A stretch of DNA of 64,000 bases from Nemania diffusa. Taxonomy: Eukaryota; Ascomycota; Sordariomycetes; Xylariales; Xylariaceae. The position numbers and the translations under genes were made by a program. Positions 58,046 to 64,000 of this stretch are shown here, in pieces. The notes below the pieces were generated by a model. The model worked only from the letters and a program-made list of their open reading frames with translations. It did not search any database and was not told where the DNA came from. The stretch spans positions 1,984,001 to 2,048,000 of the forward strand of contig JBBPUQ010000005.1 in NCBI GenBank assembly GCA_038501195.1, read 5' to 3'. Positions within the stretch are counted from its first letter, which is position 1. Each line of letters opens with the position of its first letter.

Positions 58046-59260
58046 CTATATAGCGAGCTTATCCAGGATCTGGTGGATGCCACGGCTCTTCTTCGGATCG
58101 GGGTCGAGCCCATCGGCGGTCTTCCTCGCGCGCTCGATTAGGGTGTCCAGAACCTTCTTGGTATACTTGAAGCTGCCGGTGCCCTTCATGTACTCGACGG
58201 CGTGCCTCTTGACCTCGACGTCAGTCGTCTTCTGCTTCAGGATGTTGAGCAGCTGGGTGTTGCGAGGGTTGGCGTGGATGCTGTGGACGATGAGGAAGGA
58301 GAACTTGCCCTCGGTCAGGTCCTCGCAGAAGCCCTTGTTCTCGCCGTACTCAGGGCTCGAGAGGTTCCGGTAGTCGTCCTGGATCTGGAAGATGATGCCG
58401 AGAACATTGACGAGCGGTACGCAGTCGATGGACACCTTAGACTCAGCCTGCATCAGCTTAATAGCGAGCCGGAACAGGCCGCCCGTCTTGTTCCCCACCA
58501 TCTCGAGGTAGTGGTCCTCGGTGGGGCACGTGAGCGTGTCTCGCCAGTATAGATCCATCCCTTGCCCGCGGTGCAGGTTGACCAGTTCCTCCGAAAAGAT
58601 AGCGACGGCTTTGGGGTTCTTGAGCTTCTGCAGTTCTTGCAGCGCGCAGAAGTAGATGTAGTTGGCCGAGTTGATCGTCTGCGCGGTGCCGAAGATCTTG
58701 TGCGCTACGGGCTTCCCCCGCCGGAGCTCGGAGTTGTCCTCGACGTCGTCTACGAGCAGCGACCCCGTATGGAGCATGGCTACGACCTTGCTGATGATAT
58801 CGAGGGTCTCCTCGGGCACCTCGAGCCACACATTGAAGGCTTTGATTAGGCTCGTGCGGATGTCCTTCCCCGGATGATCAACAAGATAGTTGAAGGGGCC
58901 TCTGACAAAATCCTCCTTCTCCGCATTCCATGTTTGGCGCGCAGTGTAGTCAAAGTCCTCTGTCGCGTACCGCGCGGGATCTTGGAAGCCAGCAGAAGTC
59001 ATGCCGTTTTTATGTCGACGGACAGATTGTGAGGTGGAAGGCTTTCTATGAACGCCTTGAGATAACCAGTTAGATTCTGGAATAGGCCGAAGAACAGACC
59101 TAGCGGGGGGAGTAGGTGCAGCGAAAGTATAGTTGGTGGATGAAGTTCTAGGGGGAATCGCGTTAGGCGACTGCAGATAGATAGATGTCTTAGTGCTACT
59201 GTGCGTAATGCCACGAACACGAAGGCTGTCGCTGACGCTGACACTGGCAGTGGCAGCCAT
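58046..59260 (-). CDS. Geranylgeranyl diphosphate synthase
   Basis: A 404-residue intronless protein. The first aspartate-rich motif is DDVED (171-175) and the second is DDYRN (295-299). Between them [10 protein letters not shown] and [13 protein letters not shown] are hallmarks of fungal GGPP synthases. The enzyme condenses FPP and IPP to the C20 diphosphate used for protein prenylation, carotenoids and diterpenes. The long Ser-rich leader of about 95 residues also occurs in the housekeeping enzymes (Ggs1/Al-3). No terpene cyclase, P450 or phytoene synthase is nearby, so this is most likely the primary-metabolism copy. The start is the ATG at 59260, preceded by a GCG-rich leader. Confidence 0.93.
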   Translation of the reverse strand: MAATASVSVSDSLRVRGITHSSTKTSIYLQSPNAIPPRTSSTNYTFAAPTPPARSVLRPIPESNWLSQGVHRKPSTSQSVRRHKNGMTSAGFQDPARYATEDFDYTARQTWNAEKEDFVRGPFNYLVDHPGKDIRTSLIKAFNVWLEVPEETLDIISKVVAMLHTGSLLVDDVEDNSELRRGKPVAHKIFGTAQTINSANYIYFCALQELQKLKNPKAVAIFSEELVNLHRGQGMDLYWRDTLTCPTEDHYLEMVGNKTGGLFRLAIKLMQAESKVSIDCVPLVNVLGIIFQIQDDYRNLSSPEYGENKGFCEDLTEGKFSFLIVHSIHANPRNTQLLNILKQKTTDVEVKRHAVEYMKGTGSFKYTKKVLDTLIERARKTADGLDPDPKKSRGIHQILDKLAI

Positions 59261-59298
59261 AGCTTTTGTTGGATAGGTACACGCTAGTGTAGCAATTG

Positions 59299-59319
59299 CG
59301 GCGGCGGCGGCGGCGGCTG
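59299..59319. repeat. (GCG)n microsatellite in the GGPP synthase leader
   Basis: About seven GCG units 40-60 bases upstream of the GGPP synthase ATG, on the transcribed side. Confidence 0.75.
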
Positions 59320-60030
59320 CCGGTAGGTACAGAGTATAATCCGGGTACCTGGGTGGCTCCTCCTTATCTGGCTAGGTTAGGGGCACCTGCTGCTAAATTA
59401 GGATCTAGGTATTGAGGGTGAGAGCCTGGAGACGAAATTTTAGACGAAAGTGCAGACACACACACAAAAGGCAACTACTGCTGTCCACGACAGCAGCAGC
59501 ACATCTCTACTAATGTAGTCGAAGCTTCGTGGTAGGCAGCCACATTATCTACCTAGGGAGGTACCATAGGGCGGGGTTTATTTGCGCTTTCTAAGTATGC
59601 GTAAATCCCTAGTTGATTTCCCCTACAGAATACAATACTCAACCTGCAGCATAACAACCTTGGAAGGTTGTTGCTACACACACGCGCGCATGTGATCCCG
59701 GATAGGTCACCCACGAAGGTCAGGCTTACCTGTGGTCTTGGTTGTGATTTCCAAACTCGCTAACAAGGAAGCAAGAGTGTTGCAGAGCGCTAAGGCACGT
59801 GGCTGTTTGCTATGCGGGGAAGGAAGCTACGTATAGTCATAGGTAAGTAGTCAATCGATCTAACGGAAAGACAAGTGGATAGTAAGGGGCGATTTGTGCA
59901 TGCTTTGATACAGTAGAAAGCTTGATTACAGAAGTAGCATCCTAGGACGGCGATGTACACAGTAGATGACACAACTATCGAACCACATCTCATCTTTGGA
60001 ATAAGAAGCTGCAGGTGAAATCGATGTCTC

Positions 60031-60050
60031 CTACCTACCTACCTACCTAG
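60031..60050. repeat. (ACCT)n tract
   Basis: Four to five ACCT units. Similar tracts recur at about 56058-56080, 60586-60612 and elsewhere in the window, in spacers rather than exons. Confidence 0.7.
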
Positions 60051-60915
60051 TTCGGTCAAGTAGGTATTCTGCATAGCTCGAAGTTTCCTCATGAGCTGAG
60101 CAAAGGAACCTCTCCGGCTCCACTTAAACCTCTCATATTCGTGAAGTGCGTCTATCAAGTAATCTAAAGGGCAGTCGCATTTCTCAAACAGGTTCATCCC
60201 AAGTTTTCTGAGACATAATCATTAGCCTTGAACCTGCCACCTTTAATAGATGGATCTTAACCCCACTTGGTTTGACAGAGGGGCAAGAACTTTTTTGGAT
60301 GGCAAAGTTACTTCCTAATAGGAAGTACTTCTTGTAGATCAAACAATTAAAAATTTTTAATCGTAACGTGCTTGAGTATAATGACGTGATCTTAATACTA
60401 CGAGAATTTTCGCAAATTTCACTCTACATCACACAGTTTGGTTGAACATAAACAAAACAAGGTTGTAATATCTAATTATAAAGTACGACCAAAGTATTCT
60501 ATCTAGGGCTAACTTTCCTATGTATATGCATAGATCAGTTGGGGCTCTGTGGAGCTAGGGGTGCTGAGCTGTGGGGTAAGCCTACCTAGGTACCTATTCA
60601 GGCTACCTACCTAAATACGGTACAGGTTATCGATAGCAGCCCCCCAGGGTCTCGTCAGTGGGTTGTTGCCGTGTCAACCAGCGGTTTCATGCGACCGGGT
60701 CGCCGCCAGCTAATGCCTATTGCTGGACCCAAAAGCTGCCGCGCTCTCCTAGAAACACTCATTCCCTTTCTGTGTTACTCTCCATATTTTTCACTTCGTC
60801 CTACGTGTATTAACAGTCTTGCCGGTGTCTGCAATCCCGTTGACATTGGCGTTTTTCGTTTTGTATAATTTACTTACTTTCCCGATAATCACTCTCTGGT
60901 TATCGCCGCCTCAAC

Positions 60916-61885
60916 ATGGAGAACCTACTATCTCTCGCGTTCGATAATCTGTCTTCTTACGATGGCGTCAAGATCCGCAAAGGCCTACGCCAGGTCGAAG
61001 GCCTCCTAGCTAACATCTGCCTCTCGCGACAGGAGACCAGCAGGGACCGCCGAGCCTCCATAGCCAAAGACCCTGGGCAGGAACAGGAATCTCCTCCCGA
61101 AACCAAAAATCTTAGCGAGCTCACAGAAGATCCGGCCTTCTACGAGTTCTTCAAGTTGCAGGAGGGCTTCGAGTGGAATGTCGCTGTCCGCCTAGTCAAC
61201 ACACTTGATCGTCTGCTAGCAAAGGGCGGGGATGGATCAAATGACCTGCTTATACTAAAGGCGCTGGACTTAATGCAGGGAGTCATGTTGCTTCATCCGC
61301 CCAGCAAGGCTCTCTTCTCGCGAGAGATGTATATGAATGTGCGACCGCCGCTCTTCTTTCTTGAGTGACTCCCCAGTCCAAGTGATCATGCTAACGATGC
61401 CCGCATTGCAGCTCCTGCTCGATCTCATCGAGCCCGACTTTTGCCCGGCCATCCAATCGGCCACTCTCCTAACCCTCGTCACGGCGCTCATCGACACGCC
61501 CCAAAACACGCGGACATTCGAGAGCCTCGATGGCCTACTCGCGGTGACCTCACTCTTCCGCTCACGAAGCACGAGCCGCGATGTCAAGCTCAAGCTCATC
61601 GAATTCCTCTACTTCTATCTCATGCCTGAGACGCCGTCGATCCCCAGCGCCGCGGCCCGCGATTCCATGCCAGGCTTGTTACAGCGCAGTCCCAGCAAGC
61701 TTGCAAAAGCATTCTCGACAAGCGGCGCAAACAAGGACGAGAATGGCCGGCCGCGGTCCGCTGGTGAAGGCATCACCCGCAGCCAGGAGGAGAAGCAGGC
61801 CTTGCTGGGTCGACACCTGAATAGTGTTGAGGAGCTTGTCAAGGATCTACGGCAGAACACCTTGTTCAACGGGGTCGTGTCCTAA
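60916..61885 (+). CDS. Cdc14 component of the septation initiation network
   Basis: Two exons, 60916-61338 and 61412-61885, give 298 residues. The intron (GTGCGA...TTGCAG) joins REMYMN to LLLDLIEPDFCPAIQ. The protein matches the fungal Cdc14 family (the SIN scaffold that pairs with kinase Sid1, unrelated to Cdc14 phosphatase): MENLLSLAFDNLSSYDGVKIRKGLRQVEG at the start, ALDLMQGVMLLHPPSKALF, and the armadillo-like LLTLVTALIDTPQNTRTFE then VKLKLIEFLYFYLMPE. It ends NSVEELVKDLRQNTLF. The network triggers septum formation after mitosis. The donor GTGCGA is not the commonest form, but the join is exact in phase. Confidence 0.9.
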
Positions 61886-62302
61886 ATCCGCGCGTCCCAG
61901 CTAGTAATGCGCCTTAGAACTGCGTCATTAGATCACATCCATTTCAATTCCCTATTTCCTTCTCGATGTGTTTGGTTTCATTGCGCATAGAGCGCTGTTG
62001 TCAGGGGAACTAGCAGGCTGGATCTGGAAATTTTTGTCATTCCGGCAACCGATACGGACCTTCTCTCACGAGAAACAGCCAACTGGAGTTCTTGGTGTTT
62101 GTGGCGAACTGGGCGTTTTGGTCGCTTGTTGGATTCAATATCCACTGGAGTCAGGAACAGAGCATAAGGTTACATTTTATTTTTGCTGCGCCAACCTGGC
62201 GCGGATTATGGGCTAGCTACAGGTTACCAAGATAATAAAAATTTGAAGAAAGTTTCACTACGCTCTCCCATCCATTATTCGTCTCGATCCCTCCTGTTGT
62301 CA
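61886..62302. other. Convergent 3' spacer
   Basis: Between the 3' ends of cdc14 and the membrane glycoprotein gene. Nothing else is seen. Confidence 0.6.
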
Positions 62303-63853
62303 TTACTTTCCCCCTGTCTCTGCCGGCGGCGGCGAGGAGGGTCCCTTATTCATTGGGTCGTCTTCCTCGTTAAAGTTTAAAGGCGAGGGAAGTCCTGGAC
62401 TTCCCATAAGCTCGAATATACCCGCGGGCGGGTCTTCATCGTGGGCCGGCGTCTCATCTATATGGACCAACTCCCCATTGTCCTTCTCCTTATCATTATG
62501 CGCCTCTCCGCCTATTTCCACAGGTCTCTGGATGAAATCCGGAGTATAATAGTCTCCGGCGCCATCGCCGGACAGCCCAGGCACGGGCGGTGTGGTGGCG
62601 AGCCCGGTATTGAGTCCTTCGTCGCCACGGAACGTGTACGGTCCCTCGACTGCGTCAGGGCCGGAGTAGAGGTGGCCGGGCCGGTGCGCTTCGCTGGTAT
62701 CCGAGAACGTCGAGCGGAACCCCAACCCCCGCGGCGTGTTAGCGCCCGCGAGGAGGGAATCGCCCTGGTCTCCCGCCGCTTGCCGCCCCCGCCGGCCCCC
62801 TTCGGAACCTGCCGCGTTCTGCTGCATCTCGTGCGCCGACCTCTGCGTGCCCGCGGTCCCCGACTGCGGTTTCCCGTGCCGCCGCCGGATGAACAGCCAG
62901 GTCGCGGCCGCGATGACGAAGGCAGCGCCCACGGCGACGCCGGCGCCAATGCCGGCCTTCGCGCCGCTCGACAGGCCGCCGGAGCCGCTTTCTGCGAGCG
63001 TGCGGTTCTGCATGCAGACGGCGGCCGAGGTGGCGGTCGCGAGGCTCTGGAAGACGCAGACGGAGCCGATGCCGCAGCACCCGCCGCCGTCGGTCTGGGC
63101 GCACGAGAACTGCGAGGTGGCGTTGCAGCCGGGCGGGATCTCGGGGACGATGGTCGAGACGCTCGTCGTCGTCGTCGAGGGCGCGGGGTCGAAGATGCAC
63201 AGCGAGCTGGTGCCGCAGCGGTACTCGTAAGGGCAGCACTGGCCGCCGTAGTACGACTCGCAGGAGTACGAGGACGAGCCGCACGCGCGGCCGCAGCACT
63301 CAGCGACGGTCGTGTACGACACGCTCGAGGTCAGCGTCAGCGTCACCACGCTGCCCTTCTGGCCCTCCGTGGCCGGCGCCGCCGTCGTCGTCGTGGCGAC
63401 GGCGACGGTCGCGGACGACGTGGCGTTGCAGTAGAGCTGGGTCGAGTTGCACGGCGAGCCCGGGCACGTCACGCCTTGCGAGCAACACATGGCGCCCCAG
63501 GTCGAGTTCAGGTAGCAGTAGCTGTCGTTGTTGCAGCAGAAGCCCGGCGCGTTCGCCTCGACGCAGCTGTGCTGGCCCGCGGCGCACGCGGGGACCTGGC
63601 GCGCGCCGAATTCGTAGCCGCTCCGCAGATGCCGAGGGTTGGGGCTCAAGAGCTGCGCCGGGATCGCTGGCGTGCCCTCCATGTACCAGCGCGGCGCGAT
63701 GCCGGCGGCGGCGGCGGCACCGGCGGCGTCGACGGGGAGGAGGGCAGCATTGTCGAGGGCTCCGAGGCGGGGCGGCACTGCGCTGAGGGCGGGCGTGATG
63801 CGCAGGCCGAGAGCGAAGAGGAGGACGAAGACGGAGAGGAAAGGGACCTCCAT
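62303..63853 (-). CDS. Cysteine-rich single-pass membrane glycoprotein
   Basis: A 516-residue intronless protein. Residues 1-24 are a signal peptide (VFVLLFALGLRITPALSA). The outer part (about 85-285) has three cysteine-rich modules of similar plan: CVEANAPGFCCNNDSYC, CGSSSYSCESYYGGQCC and CAQTDGGGCCGIGSVC. They are separated by Thr/Ser-rich linkers and NST/NAT glycosylation sites. One membrane segment lies at about residues 300-325 (GIGAGVAVGAAFVIAAATW), followed by RRRH and a 185-residue acidic, Pro-rich inner tail. The layout is that of a fungal cell-surface sensor. I recognise no named domain such as WSC or CFEM. GC content is the highest in the window. Ligand unknown. Confidence 0.8.
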   Translation of the reverse strand: MEVPFLSVFVLLFALGLRITPALSAVPPRLGALDNAALLPVDAAGAAAAAGIAPRWYMEGTPAIPAQLLSPNPRHLRSGYEFGARQVPACAAGQHSCVEANAPGFCCNNDSYCYLNSTWGAMCCSQGVTCPGSPCNSTQLYCNATSSATVAVATTTTAAPATEGQKGSVVTLTLTSSVSYTTVAECCGRACGSSSYSCESYYGGQCCPYEYRCGTSSLCIFDPAPSTTTTSVSTIVPEIPPGCNATSQFSCAQTDGGGCCGIGSVCVFQSLATATSAAVCMQNRTLAESGSGGLSSGAKAGIGAGVAVGAAFVIAAATWLFIRRRHGKPQSGTAGTQRSAHEMQQNAAGSEGGRRGRQAAGDQGDSLLAGANTPRGLGFRSTFSDTSEAHRPGHLYSGPDAVEGPYTFRGDEGLNTGLATTPPVPGLSGDGAGDYYTPDFIQRPVEIGGEAHNDKEKDNGELVHIDETPAHDEDPPAGIFELMGSPGLPSPLNFNEEDDPMNKGPSSPPPAETGGK

Positions 63854-64000
63854 TTGGGGGTGGTGGCAGGCGGGCGAGCGAGCGAGCGGACGTGGGTATA
63901 CTACAGGATCCTTGCCTTACTATTGACGATGTTGCATGGAAGTCACCCGGCAGCAGGGTCGGGCGAGTCGGATAGGAGTTCAACCAATATTACTACGGTC
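63854..64000. promoter_or_regulatory. Upstream region of the membrane glycoprotein gene
   Basis: Purine-rich on the minus strand side with GCGAGCGAGCGAGC repeats just before the ATG. It is cut by the window edge. Confidence 0.4.

Larger units (their letters stand above)
59261..60915. other. Divergent promoter spacer with (GGC)n and (ACCT)n tracts
   Basis: About 1.65 kb between GGPP synthase and cdc14. A GCG/GGC run lies at about 59299-59319, in the leader of the synthase, and an ACCT run at about 60031-60050. No gene is seen. Confidence 0.55.

Noticed and set aside
58046..59260. GGPP synthase as part of a diterpene cluster
   Set aside because: Neighbours are coatomer epsilon and cdc14. No cyclase, P450 or transporter lies within the window next to it.
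62736..63983. Long frames on both strands inside the membrane glycoprotein gene
   Set aside because: High GC removes stop codons in all frames. Arg/Pro-rich translations without motifs are shadows.

Overview
This window is nuclear DNA of a filamentous ascomycete. Most protein genes are split by introns of about 50-150 bases with GT...AG borders and CTAAC/CTAAT-like branch points. The proteins match fungal families: Zn2Cys6 regulators, a Cdc14 SIN component, a Gpr1/Fun34/YaaH transporter, CSC1 channel and a CE12 esterase. Two tRNA-Phe genes carry introns. Gene content and the many ACCT/TAGGTA tracts suggest a Sordariomycete; the exact order is an inference I cannot test.

Layout. 0-3.4 kb: 3' end of a rhamnogalacturonan acetylesterase, a small secreted double-psi barrel protein and a DUF4291 protein. 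4.3-9.3 kb: a CSC1/OSCA channel and an acyl-protein-thioesterase-like hydrolase. 11-17 kb: an F-box protein, a NAP/Vps75-like histone chaperone and a four-exon MEIOB-like single-strand DNA-binding protein. 17.9-24.6 kb: a cysteine-rich orphan reading frame, a divergent Tpt1/KptA-like protein, a rhomboid protease and two identical inverted tRNA-Phe genes. 24.9-30.4 kb: an intron-rich kinase-like gene, a solo LTR with a perfect 5-bp target duplication and a Zn2Cys6 regulator. 31.3-40.4 kb: an acetate-transporter-family protein, an NTF2-flavin monooxygenase, a fungal-STAND-N/Ras-like GTPase fusion and a coiled-coil (TACC/Alp7-like) protein. 41-53 kb: an accessory-looking stretch with a signal-anchored PARP-like ADP-ribosyltransferase, an orphan protein, a regulator without a visible zinc cluster, a Ser/Thr kinase and a protein with ten 7-residue repeats. 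53-56 kb: gene-poor and AT-rich. 56-64 kb: conserved genes for coatomer epsilon, GGPP synthase and Cdc14 (SIN), then a cysteine-rich membrane glycoprotein.

The genes do not form one pathway or a recognisable biosynthetic cluster. Conserved blocks (11-17, 20-23 and 56-62 kb) alternate with AT-rich accessory stretches. The best candidates for undescribed biology are the PARP-like protein, the GTPase fusion, the MEIOB homologue, the divergent Tpt1-like protein and the heptad-repeat protein. Splice sites were assigned by eye from GT/AG borders and frame continuity; unresolved junctions are stated in the entries.
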